A stretch of 64,000 bases of DNA from an uncultured bacterium (GTDB taxonomy: Bacteria > Verrucomicrobiota > Kiritimatiellia > PWTM01): NCBI GenBank assembly GCA_938010045.1, contig CALLFZ010000001.1, positions 100,995 to 164,994 on the forward strand, given 5' to 3'. A program made the position numbers and the translations under genes. The notes beneath the pieces are model-generated. The model was not told the DNA's origin. It worked only from the letters and a program-made list of their open reading frames with translations, and made no database searches. Position 1 is the first letter of the stretch, and the number at the start of each line of letters is the position of its first letter. This document shows, piece by piece, positions 1 through 8,441 of the stretch.

Positions 1-1
1 G

Positions 2-616
2 CAGGGCGCGGAGGTGTACCACCCCCGCTGGGGCCGCCCCGCGCAACTGTTCGCGCTGACGGGCCCCTATCTCTCCGGCCATGGCTCGATTCGCATCCAC
101 TTCGGCGGTCCACGCGTCGAGGTGTTCGTGGGTCGGTTGTCGCCCGACTTCACCCGCGTCGAGGGGTGGGTCCAGATCACGCACAATGAAACGGCCGATT
201 ATTTTCCGGACGTGTGGAGCTCCGGGGGCGGGGCGTCCCGTCCCGCCGATGCACCGGCCACCCACGCCTCACCGCCGGCCACGGCGCCCGCGCGCGTCCG
301 ACGCAGCGTCGAAGCGCGGGTCGTCGCGCTCACCCGCACGCCAACCGCCGCCGAAATCCGCCCCTATGAGCACGCGCTGGTCGCCTATGAATACGAGGTG
401 ATCCGCACGCTCGACGGCCCGCCGCTCGAGGGGCGGATTCTCGTGCTGCATTGGGGCGTCCGCAACCGCAAACCGGTCGCGCCGCGCCGCCGCCTCGGCG
501 AGACCGTCCACCTCGCGATCGAACCCTACGAGGCCCACCCCGAGCTCGAAGGCGAACGGGTCGTCATGGACATGCCCGACGAGGGCCGCCCGCAGTTCGT
601 CGAGGTGCCGCTCTGA
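2..616 (+). CDS. C-terminal part of an unknown protein (5' end outside window)
   Basis: The reading frame is open from base 2 and runs into a GTG at 14 without any ribosome-binding site, so the gene most likely begins upstream of the window. Two blocks are visible: a beta-rich block ending in ITHNETADYFPDVW, and a C-terminal block of about 100 residues, separated by a Pro/Ala-rich linker. I do not recognise the family. It ends 12 bases before the MBOAT gene and probably belongs to the same transcription unit, which would link it to polysaccharide acetylation or surface export. No catalytic motif is evident. Confidence 0.6.
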   Translation, partial: QGAEVYHPRWGRPAQLFALTGPYLSGHGSIRIHFGGPRVEVFVGRLSPDFTRVEGWVQITHNETADYFPDVWSSGGGASRPADAPATHASPPATAPARVRRSVEARVVALTRTPTAAEIRPYEHALVAYEYEVIRTLDGPPLEGRILVLHWGVRNRKPVAPRRRLGETVHLAIEPYEAHPELEGERVVMDMPDEGRPQFVEVPL

Positions 617-628
617 GGCGGCGGGGCG

Positions 629-2092
629 ATGGTCTTCAGCTCCCATATCTTTTTGTTCGTGTTCCTCCCGCTCACGCTCGCCGGCTACTACGCGTTGCCG
701 CGTGGCGCCCGGAACCTGTGTCTGACGCTGGTCAGCTACGTTTTCTACGGCTGGTCCAATCCAGCCTTCGGCCTGCTGATGTTCGTCTCGACCCTCATCG
801 ACTACGTCGCCGGCCTGCTCATCTCCGGCCAGTGGCGTCCCTCGGCATGGTCGAAACCGGTCGAACCGCTCGAGCCCGGCGGACCGCGGACGGCGCTACA
901 GCGCGCGGGGGTCGTGATCAGCATCGTCTCGAACCTCGCGCTGCTCGGGTTCTTCAAGTACTTCAACTTCGCCGTCGACTCCTGGAACGCGCTCGCGCAC
1001 CTGCTGGGCCGCCCGGGCGCGATGATCGAGACCACCCTGCGGGTCGTGCTGCCGCTCGGCATCAGCTTCTACACGTTCCAGTCCATGTCGTACTCGATCG
1101 ACGTCTACCGCGGCCACGCGCGCGCGATCCGCAACTTCACGGACTTCGCCTGCTACGTCGCGATGTTCCCGCAACTCGTCGCGGGGCCGATCATCCGCTT
1201 CGCCGAGGTCGCGCGACAGCTCACCGAGCGGCGCGAGACGTATGAGAAGTTCGCCCGGGGCACGGCCTTCTTTGCGCTCGGGCTCGCCAAAAAAGTGTTG
1301 CTCGCGAACCCGTGCGGAAAAATCGCGGACCTGGTGTTCTCCTCGGCCGGAGGCGGCGGCGCGCTCGACGCTTGGTACGGCGTCGCGGCCTACGCGTTCC
1401 AGATCTACTACGACTTCTCCGGCTATTCCGACATGGCGATCGGCCTCGGCCTCATGTTCGGATTCGTGTTCGCGAAGAACTTCGACTCGCCCTATCGCTC
1501 GGCCTCGATCACCGAATTTTGGCGCCGCTGGCATATGTCGCTGTCGAGCTGGCTACGCGACTACCTCTACGTGCCTCTCGGCGGCAATCGCCGCGGCCCC
1601 GTCCGCACCGCCCTGAACCTCGCGATCGTGATGCTGCTGGGCGGTCTCTGGCACGGCGCGGCGTGGACCTTCGTGCTCTGGGGCGCGTGGCACGGCGCGT
1701 GGCTCATCCTCGAGCGCGCGTTCGGGCGCCGCCCGCTCTACCATCGCCTCCCCACGCCTCTCCGTATCGCGCTCACCTTCGTGATCGTGCTGGGCTCGTG
1801 GGTGCTCTTCCGCGCTCCCGACCTGCCCACAGCCTTGGCCGTGTATCGCGCGATGCTCGGCCTCGCCGCGCCCTGGCCCGCCGCCGGCGCCGTGGCGGGT
1901 CTGATCTACGCGCCGTTCTATGTGGGGACATGGCTCGTCGCCGCTCTCCTCACCTGGACCGCCCCCACCACATGGGACTGGACCCGCCGCCTGCCAGTGG
2001 GGAAGCTCCTCGTGGCGCTGCTGCTCGCGCTGATCTCCATCGCGGTGCTGAGCACGCAGGCCTACAATCCGTTCATCTATTTCATCTTCTGA
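629..2092 (+). CDS. MBOAT-family O-acyltransferase (AlgI-like)
   Basis: This is a polytopic membrane O-acyltransferase of 487 residues, the usual length for AlgI/DltB-type MBOAT proteins. The family signature WRRWHMSLSSWLRDYLYVPL lies near residue 298, and GGLWHGAAWTF near residue 337 carries the conserved catalytic histidine. AlgI-type proteins move acyl groups across the cytoplasmic membrane and hand them to a periplasmic AlgJ/AlgX-type transferase. The next gene, one base downstream, is exactly such a partner, so acetylation of an exported polysaccharide is the likely role. The substrate polymer cannot be read from the sequence; the large polysaccharide locus downstream is a candidate. Confidence 0.93.
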   Translation: MVFSSHIFLFVFLPLTLAGYYALPRGARNLCLTLVSYVFYGWSNPAFGLLMFVSTLIDYVAGLLISGQWRPSAWSKPVEPLEPGGPRTALQRAGVVISIVSNLALLGFFKYFNFAVDSWNALAHLLGRPGAMIETTLRVVLPLGISFYTFQSMSYSIDVYRGHARAIRNFTDFACYVAMFPQLVAGPIIRFAEVARQLTERRETYEKFARGTAFFALGLAKKVLLANPCGKIADLVFSSAGGGGALDAWYGVAAYAFQIYYDFSGYSDMAIGLGLMFGFVFAKNFDSPYRSASITEFWRRWHMSLSSWLRDYLYVPLGGNRRGPVRTALNLAIVMLLGGLWHGAAWTFVLWGAWHGAWLILERAFGRRPLYHRLPTPLRIALTFVIVLGSWVLFRAPDLPTALAVYRAMLGLAAPWPAAGAVAGLIYAPFYVGTWLVAALLTWTAPTTWDWTRRLPVGKLLVALLLALISIAVLSTQAYNPFIYFIF

Positions 2093-2093
2093 G

Positions 2094-3476
2094 ATGAGCG
2101 ACGCGCGCCCATCCGACCGCCGCCCGAGCCGCGAAGACGTCGCTCATGCCGAAATCGGCCACACCGACATTCATCCAGCCGCCGCGCGGTGGACCACCTG
2201 GATCGCCGCGCTCGGCCTCGCTCTCGTGCCAATCGCGCAAGTCGGCCGCGAGATCGCCCAGTACCGGCGTGGCGACCGCAGCACGCCCTGGCCGACCATC
2301 ACGAGCCTCGGCCCAGTGCTCGCCGATGCGGTCATCTCGTGGAACGCGGCACCGCAGGGATGGCGGAACCGCCTGCTCGAGGCCAACCACGTTCTGCGCC
2401 TCGGTCTGAAGCGCTACGAGGATGACCTCGAGGAAGCCTCGTGGTTTCGCGCGCGGGTCCAGCCCCTCACGCAACTTGTGTTGAGCCGCGTGTTGGCCAC
2501 CGGCAACGAGCCCACGCAGATCGGGCGCCATGGTGTGCTCTACTATGGTCCCGAGCTCGACCACCTCGCCGGTCCCGGCTTCCTGAACCCGGCCACCATG
2601 GCGCGCCGGCGGCGGGAGGGCGACCGGTGGACGCCGGCGCCCGAGCCGGACTCCGTGACCGCGATCGTGGACTTTCGCGATCAGCTCGCCACGCGCGGCA
2701 TCCATCTGGTCCTTGTGCCTGTGCCCGTGAAGACCGGCGCCTGGCCGGCCGGCTTCACGCGGCGGCCACTCGGCCAGCCGCCGCTGCACAACCGCAGCTG
2801 GCCTGAGTGGCGCGCCGCGCTCGAACGACACGGCGTCGACGTCGTGGACCTCGACGCCGTGCTCCGAGCTCTGCCACCGGATGTGCGAACCGCGCCGTAT
2901 CTGAAGACCGATACCCACTGGCGGCCAGAGACCATGGAGTGCGTCGCGCGCGCAATTGCCGAACGGGTGCAGGCGTGGCTGGGAGAGAGGACCGAGACCG
3001 CGGGATACACGGCGCACGAGGTTACCGTGACCAACCGCGGCGATTTGGCAGTGATGCTCAATCTGCCCGACACCTCCGCGTGGCCGCCGCCCGACATCGT
3101 CACCGTGCGGCAGGTGCGGCGGCCCGACGGGCGCCCCTGGGCACCCGACCCGACCGCCGACACGCTGCTGCTCGGCGATAGCTTCGCGAACATCTTCTCG
3201 CTCGAGTCCATGCGGTGGGGCGCGGCCGCAGGGCTCGCCGAACACATCGCCTTGGCGCTGCAGCGGCCGGTGGATCGAATGGTGCGCAACGACGCGGGCG
3301 CGTTCGCGACACGCCAGATGCTGTTCGGCGAGGTGCGACGCCGGCCTGACCGCCTCGCGACTACGCGCGTCGTGGTCTGGCAGTTCTCCGAACGCGAGCT
3401 CTCGTTCGGCGACTGGAAACGCCTGTCGTGGCCCGAGGCGAGTCCGCCGACGGCCCGCTCAGCGACGCCGCCGTGA
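2094..3476 (+). CDS. AlgJ/AlgX-like SGNH acetyltransferase
   Basis: This 460-residue protein has one N-terminal hydrophobic segment (about residues 35-50) and an extracytoplasmic SGNH-hydrolase-like domain. Expected catalytic motifs of the AlgJ/AlgX family are present: TDTHW near residue 272 (Asp-x-His) and LLLGDSF near residue 358 (serine nucleophile). LVPVPVKTGAWP is a further family-like strand. It starts one base after the MBOAT stop codon, and the pair is the classical arrangement for O-acetylation of alginate, cellulose or other exopolysaccharides. The SGNH partner is inferred to accept the acyl group from the MBOAT protein. Confidence 0.88.
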   Translation: MSDARPSDRRPSREDVAHAEIGHTDIHPAAARWTTWIAALGLALVPIAQVGREIAQYRRGDRSTPWPTITSLGPVLADAVISWNAAPQGWRNRLLEANHVLRLGLKRYEDDLEEASWFRARVQPLTQLVLSRVLATGNEPTQIGRHGVLYYGPELDHLAGPGFLNPATMARRRREGDRWTPAPEPDSVTAIVDFRDQLATRGIHLVLVPVPVKTGAWPAGFTRRPLGQPPLHNRSWPEWRAALERHGVDVVDLDAVLRALPPDVRTAPYLKTDTHWRPETMECVARAIAERVQAWLGERTETAGYTAHEVTVTNRGDLAVMLNLPDTSAWPPPDIVTVRQVRRPDGRPWAPDPTADTLLLGDSFANIFSLESMRWGAAAGLAEHIALALQRPVDRMVRNDAGAFATRQMLFGEVRRRPDRLATTRVVVWQFSERELSFGDWKRLSWPEASPPTARSATPP

Positions 3477-4798
3477 CGCGCTCCGCCCAGCGCCCGGGCC
3501 GGCGACGCGCGCTGGTCGTGCTCGTTGCGCGCGAAGCGTTCGCGGCGTTCGCGCGGCACCGACATGGTGAGACCGCCGCGGTGCTCGCCTACTACGGCTT
3601 TCTTTCGTTCGTGCCGCTGCTGTTGCTGATCTCCGTACTCACAAGCCGCTGGGTGATGGTCTCGCCGGCCGCGATGCAGGCAATCCGCAACGCGTCGGAC
3701 CAGCTCGTGGCCGGGCTCGGCGCGATCGCGCTCGATCAGATCGAAACCCTGGCCGCGCAGCGCGCGTGGAGCTTCGTCGGTCTGCTCGCGCTCTTCTGGG
3801 CCACGACACCCTTTGCGGCCGCGCTGCGGGGCGCGATGTGGCGGGTGTTCCAACCCGAGCGGCCGATTGGACTCGTCCGCGCAAAGTTGCGCGATGTGGT
3901 CGGCGCGCTGGTCGTGCTCGCAGTGTGTTTGCTGCTCGTCGGTGGGCGCATTCTCTATGGTGCGGTGGCGCGCCGGCTCCCGCCCTCGGTGTCGTCGGTC
4001 GCCGGCGCAGTCGAACTCGGATTTTCGTTTGCGCTTGCATTGGTGGCGGTCGCGGTGCTCTTCCGCGTCTTTGCGCCGGTACGGCTGCGCGGCGCCGACC
4101 TGCTCTCCGGCGCGGTGGTATCCGCGTTGCTCTTGCTCGTGATCCGGCCCGCCTTCGCAATGATTCTGCGCTACAATCCGAACTATGGCTTCGCGTTCGG
4201 ATCGCTGAAAGCCGTGTTTCTGACGCTGACGTGGGTCTACGTCTCCTTCGCCGCGCTGCTGCTGGGCGCTGAAATCACGGCCGCGGCGCGCCGCCGCGAC
4301 GCCGCACTGCTGCGGCTCTTCGTGATCGGCCGCGGCGAGAAGGGCGCCGCACCCCTCGTTGAGCGCCATGCGCGGCCCGTCGCGGCGGGCGAGGTGCTCT
4401 TTCGGGAGGGCGACGGCGGCGACGAGATGTACGTCGTGCGCCGCGGCCGGATCCGCCTGCGCCGCGGCTCGACGGTGCTGCGCGACATGGGCGTCGGCGA
4501 CTACTTCGGCGAGCTCTCGATGCTGCTGGGAACGCCGCGCAGCGCGACCGCGGAGGCCGTCGAGGACAGCGAACTCGTCGTGATCCGCCGTGACCAGTGG
4601 GAGCTGATGCTCCGAGAACAACCCGAGCTCGCGCTGCCGCTCCTGCGCGAGCTGGCCGAACGGTTGCGGGCGACCGATGCCCGGTTCGACAGCACGCCGC
4701 CCGCGTCCAATGCGAGCGGCCACCAGGAAGATGAGATGAAGACCCAACCACCGCGCGGCGGCCCACCGGGGCCCGCGCGGTCAACGGATATGCGATGA
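3473..4798 (+). CDS. YihY/BrkB membrane protein fused to a cyclic-nucleotide-binding domain
   Basis: The frame is open from 3428, but the GTG at 3473 sits in a GTGA overlap with the preceding stop and is the likelier start (441 residues). Residues 1 to about 285 form a YihY/BrkB-type domain with about six hydrophobic segments; AAVLAYYGFLSFVPLLLLIS and NYGFAFGSLKAVFLTLTWVY are typical. The C-terminal 130 residues are a cyclic-nucleotide-binding fold: VLFREGDGGDEMYVVRRGRI, then YFGELSMLLGTPRSATAEA, which keeps the Glu and Arg that contact cyclic nucleotides in CRP-like domains. Single-domain YihY proteins are common and their function is unsettled. The fusion suggests nucleotide gating, which is inference. 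Confidence 0.88.
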   Translation: MTRSAQRPGRRRALVVLVAREAFAAFARHRHGETAAVLAYYGFLSFVPLLLLISVLTSRWVMVSPAAMQAIRNASDQLVAGLGAIALDQIETLAAQRAWSFVGLLALFWATTPFAAALRGAMWRVFQPERPIGLVRAKLRDVVGALVVLAVCLLLVGGRILYGAVARRLPPSVSSVAGAVELGFSFALALVAVAVLFRVFAPVRLRGADLLSGAVVSALLLLVIRPAFAMILRYNPNYGFAFGSLKAVFLTLTWVYVSFAALLLGAEITAAARRRDAALLRLFVIGRGEKGAAPLVERHARPVAAGEVLFREGDGGDEMYVVRRGRIRLRRGSTVLRDMGVGDYFGELSMLLGTPRSATAEAVEDSELVVIRRDQWELMLREQPELALPLLRELAERLRATDARFDSTPPASNASGHQEDEMKTQPPRGGPPGPARSTDMR

Positions 4799-6078
4799 AT
4801 GTGAATCGAGTTGCCATCATAGGGTTCGTGGGGTGTACATGGTCGCTCGTCGCGGGCGCGGCGGAGACGGGCGGGGTCGTTCGGCTCGAGGTCCGCAGCG
4901 ATGCGCCCATGCTGAGCGAGTCACTTCGGCGCGAGGCGCAGGCGGCGGTGGATCGGGGCCTTCAGTGGCTACTTGGGCATCAGTCGCCGACCGGAAGCTG
5001 GTCCAACGCCCAGTATCCCGCGCTCACCGCCCTGCCGCTCTGGGCGCTCGCCAAGGCGGGCCGTGCCGACACGCCCGCCGCAAAGCGCGCGGTGGATTTC
5101 CTTCTGTCCTGTGCGCACGACAACGGCGCGATCTACCGCGCGCCCGATCGGCCCGGCGGCGGGGGTGGGCTGCCGAACTACAACACCGCGATCAGCATGG
5201 TCGCGTTGCATTTGAGCGGTGATTCGCGCGCCGTGCCGGTCGTGCTCAAGGCGCGCCGATATCTCGCCCGCACGCAGCATCTGGGGGGTGACGTCTACTA
5301 CGGCGGAATGGGCTACGACGCCGACAGCGGCCGCCCCTATGCCGACCTCTCGAACTCGTACATCGCCTATGAGGCCATGCGGCTGACCGAGTCCGCCGAG
5401 GACCTGCGCCGCGACGGCGAGCCCCGCGCCGACCTGAACTGGGAGGCCGCACGCGCCTTCATCCAGCGCACGCAGAACGACGCGCGCTTCAACCCGGCGC
5501 CATGGGCCTCCGACGATCCCAATGACCGCGGCGGGTTCGTCTACCATCCCGAACAGACCCGCGCCGGCATCACGACCAACGCCGCGGGCGTCGTGAAATT
5601 CCGCTCGATGCGCGGCATGACCTACGCGGGTCTGCTGAGCTACATCTACGCCGATGTGGACCGCACCGATCCGCGCGTCGAGGCGACGGTGAACTGGATC
5701 GTTCGGCACTGGTCGCTCGACGCAAACAATCCCCGCGCCGAGGGTCCGGGGAAGGCCGCCACGGAGGACGAGCGCGAAGGCCTCTTCTATATGTACAACG
5801 TGATGGCGAAAGGATTGGCGGCCTATGGCCAGGACGTGTTCCGGCCGCCGGATCGTCCGCCGTTCAATTGGCGGGTGGAGTTGATCCAGCGGCTGCTCTC
5901 GCTGCAGAAGATTGAGCCCACGACCGGCTACGGCTACTGGGTCAATGACGTGGGCCGCTACTGGGAGTCGGATCCTGTGCTGGTGACCTCCTACGCGGTG
6001 ATCGCGCTACAGGTCGCGCTCGGCGCCGACCCCGCCACCGGCGCCTGGCGCCCGCTTCCCGCGGAGGGTGCTCGCTGA
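4795..6078 (+). CDS. Secreted prenyltransferase/squalene-cyclase-repeat protein
   Basis: This 427-residue protein begins with a signal-peptide-like segment ending around GAAETGG. The body is built of alpha/alpha repeats like those of terpene cyclases and prenyltransferase beta subunits: VDRGLQWLLGHQSPTGSW, then repeated AIxMVALH and YIAYEAMRL-type helices and a C-terminal YGYWVNDVGRYWES. The family's DxDD or DCTAE catalytic acids are not visible, and the protein is shorter than a squalene-hopene cyclase, so cyclase activity is doubtful. Such secreted repeat proteins are frequent in planctomycete and verrucomicrobial genomes, with unknown role. It starts in an ATGA overlap with the BrkB-fusion gene and is likely cotranscribed with it. 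Confidence 0.82.
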   Translation: MNVNRVAIIGFVGCTWSLVAGAAETGGVVRLEVRSDAPMLSESLRREAQAAVDRGLQWLLGHQSPTGSWSNAQYPALTALPLWALAKAGRADTPAAKRAVDFLLSCAHDNGAIYRAPDRPGGGGGLPNYNTAISMVALHLSGDSRAVPVVLKARRYLARTQHLGGDVYYGGMGYDADSGRPYADLSNSYIAYEAMRLTESAEDLRRDGEPRADLNWEAARAFIQRTQNDARFNPAPWASDDPNDRGGFVYHPEQTRAGITTNAAGVVKFRSMRGMTYAGLLSYIYADVDRTDPRVEATVNWIVRHWSLDANNPRAEGPGKAATEDEREGLFYMYNVMAKGLAAYGQDVFRPPDRPPFNWRVELIQRLLSLQKIEPTTGYGYWVNDVGRYWESDPVLVTSYAVIALQVALGADPATGAWRPLPAEGAR

Positions 6079-6284
6079 GCGAATTCACGGCGACGGTTGC
6101 CGCCTGTGCCGCTTCCGGGACCGTCGAGCGACCGCCTCGCCGCCCGTTTCGCGCCGGCCCGGCCGCCGCCTTCACTCCAGCGGCCGTGTCGCTCGGTGTC
6201 GCTCCGGGACCGTTCGTCGGCCGTGCCTCGATTTCCCTGAGAACCCGGCCTCCTCCCTCGCCCCGCAACGGCCGTCTCCACCGC

Positions 6285-6313
6285 TTGACGGGCCGGTTCA
6301 GTTTGTTCATTCT
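6285..6313 (+). promoter_or_regulatory. Candidate promoter of the GbsR/MarR-type regulator
   Basis: TTGACG at 6285-6290 and CATTCT at 6308-6313 are spaced by 17 bases. The -35 match is good and the -10 match is weak. The -10 lies inside the left arm and spacer of the inverted repeat, which would let a bound regulator block transcription. This is a visual call only. Confidence 0.3.
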
Positions 6314-6328
6314 GTAGTGAACAAACTG
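6299..6328. promoter_or_regulatory. Perfect inverted-repeat operator (autoregulatory site)
   Basis: CAGTTTGTTCA (6299-6309) and its exact reverse complement TGAACAAACTG (6318-6328) flank an 8-base spacer. The site is AT-rich against very GC-rich surroundings, sits directly before a winged-helix regulator gene and overlaps its possible GTG start. MarR/GbsR-type dimers typically bind such palindromes in their own promoters. Binding by this particular regulator is inference. I did not see a second copy in the window. Confidence 0.75.
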
Positions 6329-6339
6329 TGATCCGCATC

Positions 6340-6849
6340 ATGCCGGAGAACGGCCAGTCCGTCGCGGTTGCCCCGGCCCGACTCGAGCAGATCGAGCGGG
6401 CGGTGGTGGACCTCTTCGTGCGGCTCGCCGAAGTCGCAGGTCTGCCGCGCTCGGTCGGTGAAATCTACGGATGCCTGTTCATCTGCGCCGATCCCGTGCC
6501 GATGGACGCCTTGATGGAGCGGCTGCATTTGAGCAAGGGAGCGGTGAGCCAGGGGCTCCGGCTCTTGCGCTCGTTCGGCGCGGTGCGGACCGTGTACGTG
6601 CCGGGCGACCGGCGAGACCATTTTACGGCCGAACGCGAGCTGCGGAAGCTCGTGTCGGGATACTTGCAGGAGAAGGTGGTCCCCCACCTTCGAAGCGGGG
6701 ACGAACGGTTGAAAGTGATCCGCGCCCTCGTCGCCGAGACGAACGGCGGTGCGCGGAAGGTGTTGCAGGAACGGGTGGCTCAGCTCAGCCGGTGGCACCG
6801 CCGAGCGGAGCAGATCATCCCGCTCCTGCTGCGCGTGTTGCAACAGTGA
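6340..6849 (+). CDS. GbsR/MarR-type winged-helix transcription regulator
   Basis: The product is a small DNA-binding protein of 169 residues from the ATG at 6340; the GTG at 6328 would add four. A helix-turn-helix is visible: GLPRSVGEIYGCLFI followed by PMDALMERLHLSKGAVSQGL (recognition helix) and a wing with VRTVYVPGDRRDHF. The C-terminal helices would serve dimerisation. I prefer 6340 because the start at 6328 lies within the palindrome and only eight bases from the presumed transcription start. It stands alone, 170 bases before a sugar aminotransferase gene that opens the polysaccharide locus, so it may regulate itself and that locus (inference). Confidence 0.85.
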   Translation: MPENGQSVAVAPARLEQIERAVVDLFVRLAEVAGLPRSVGEIYGCLFICADPVPMDALMERLHLSKGAVSQGLRLLRSFGAVRTVYVPGDRRDHFTAERELRKLVSGYLQEKVVPHLRSGDERLKVIRALVAETNGGARKVLQERVAQLSRWHRRAEQIIPLLLRVLQQ

Positions 6850-7019
6850 CATACCACAGCCGCCACCGGTGCGGCGGGGCCGTTGGCGAGAACCGCTCCA
6901 ACGACCACGGGCGGCAGCCTGCCTCACTTCGGCCACCCCATCACCGACAGGCGGTCCCCCGGCGGCCCCGCCGAGACGCCACCCTCCGTCGGCAACGTTG
7001 ATCGGGACAATCCAACGCG

Positions 7020-8141
7020 ATGAAGATTCCGCTGCTGGATTTGAAGGCGCAGTATGCTGCGATCCGCGGCGACATAGAGGCCGCGATGCGCGAAGTGGTC
7101 GAATCGCAGGTCTTCATCAACGGCCCGCAGGTCGGCGCGCTGGAGACGGCGGTCGCCGCCTACTGCGGCGTGCCCCATGCGGTCGGTGTTTCCTCGGGCA
7201 CCGACGCGCTGCTGGTCTCGATGATGGCCACGGGGATCGGCCCGGGCGACGAGGTGATCACGTCGCCATACACGTTCTTCGCGACCGCCGGATCGATCGC
7301 GCGGCTCGGAGCGCGGCCGGTGTTTGTGGACATTGATCCGGTGACATTCAATCTGCGCTCCGACCGCGTCGCGGACGCGGTGACACCCCGCACGCGCGCG
7401 ATCGTGCCGGTCCACCTCTTCGGTCAACTGGCCGACATGGGTCCGATCCTGGATGTGGCGGCCCGGAAAAATTTGGTCGTCATCGAGGACGCCTGCCAGG
7501 CGATCGGCGCTGAGCATGCGGGGCGGCGCGCGGGTGCCATCGGCGATTACGGATGCTTCTCATTCTTTCCTTCGAAGAATCTCGGCGGCTTCGGCGATGG
7601 CGGCATGGTGACGGCGCGAGATCCGTCCAAGGCGGAACGGGTGAGGCTGCTGCGCACGCACGGGATGCACCCGAAGTACGTGCACCGGCTGGTCGGCGGC
7701 AACTTCCGGCTCGACACTCTGCAGGCGGCGGTGCTGCTGGTGAAGATGCGCTATCTTGATCGGTGGACCGAGGCGCGGCGACGCAACGCAGCGCGATACG
7801 ATGAGTTGTTCGAGGAGTCCGGGCTCGTGGCACGGGGGCTCGTCCGCACGCCACGGGCCGTCACCGAGCGGCATGTATTCAACCAATACGTGATTCGATG
7901 CGAACGACGGGATCCGCTCGTGGAGCACCTCCGCGCGTCCGGCATTGGATGCGAGATCTACTATCCCATTCCACTTCATTTGCAGGAATGTTTCCGGGAC
8001 TTGGGCTATGCGCCGGGCGATTTTCCTGAAGCGGAGCGAGCGGCGCACGAAACGCTGGCGTTACCTGTGTATCCGGAACTGAGCGAGGACCAAGCGCGCG
8101 CGGTCGTCACCGCAATCTCGAACTACTATGAAACGACCTAA
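7020..8141 (+). CDS. DegT/DnrJ/EryC1/StrS sugar aminotransferase (WbpE-like)
   Basis: This PLP-dependent transaminase has 373 residues and acts on keto nucleotide sugars. The opening [20 protein letters not shown], the cofactor-binding [13 protein letters not shown], the [13 protein letters not shown] loop and the [14 protein letters not shown] active-site motif (lysine near residue 185) are all typical. The sequence style resembles UDP-3-keto-sugar aminotransferases such as WbpE/WlbC, but the substrate cannot be fixed from the sequence. No dehydrogenase or acetyltransferase partner lies next to it. It is the first biosynthetic gene after the regulator and is separated by 300 bases from the next gene, so it may have its own transcript. 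Confidence 0.9.
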   Translation: MKIPLLDLKAQYAAIRGDIEAAMREVVESQVFINGPQVGALETAVAAYCGVPHAVGVSSGTDALLVSMMATGIGPGDEVITSPYTFFATAGSIARLGARPVFVDIDPVTFNLRSDRVADAVTPRTRAIVPVHLFGQLADMGPILDVAARKNLVVIEDACQAIGAEHAGRRAGAIGDYGCFSFFPSKNLGGFGDGGMVTARDPSKAERVRLLRTHGMHPKYVHRLVGGNFRLDTLQAAVLLVKMRYLDRWTEARRRNAARYDELFEESGLVARGLVRTPRAVTERHVFNQYVIRCERRDPLVEHLRASGIGCEIYYPIPLHLQECFRDLGYAPGDFPEAERAAHETLALPVYPELSEDQARAVVTAISNYYETT

Positions 8142-8441
8142 AACGAGCTCGGGACCATGAACCGATGGAGATGCCCAAGGGCCCCGTGGGGAGGGATCCC
8201 GGCATCGAGTCGCCCAGTCCCGAGAGCGCGGCGTCTCCAGATTCGTATTGATCGCCGCGGACCCGGCGAATGCGACTGCGAGTAAACAGAAACCGGGGGA
8301 ATCGTCTAAAGCGTTCCCCTCGCTTGTGAGTTCAGCATCATTGGCTCAGATTGTGACATAATGGCTTGGTTCACCTCGTCGCATCCGATGCCCGGAGATG
8401 TTGGTTCGCACACGAGCGGTACGTGGGGAGGGAGAATCTGC
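8142..8441. other. Intergenic stretch of 300 bases, no gene seen
   Basis: No coding frame with a plausible start is visible. A short GGGGAA...TTCCCC inverted repeat lies near 8297-8319 but has no T-run, so I do not call it a terminator. CATAAT at 8357-8362 could be a -10 element for the following gene, without a convincing -35. GGAGG just before 8442 is the ribosome-binding site of the next gene. Confidence 0.5.

Noticed and set aside
2082..3245. 387-residue minus-strand frame opposite the AlgJ/AlgX-like gene
   Set aside because: Antisense shadow of a gene with clear catalytic motifs; no protein-like features.
2681..4747. 688-residue open frame on the minus strand opposite the AlgJ-like and BrkB genes
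   Set aside because: Arg/His-rich composition without motifs; it mirrors the two well-supported plus-strand genes in GC-rich DNA.
8297..8319. GGGGAA...TTCCCC hairpin as a terminator after the first aminotransferase
   Set aside because: Stem of only six pairs and no T-run.
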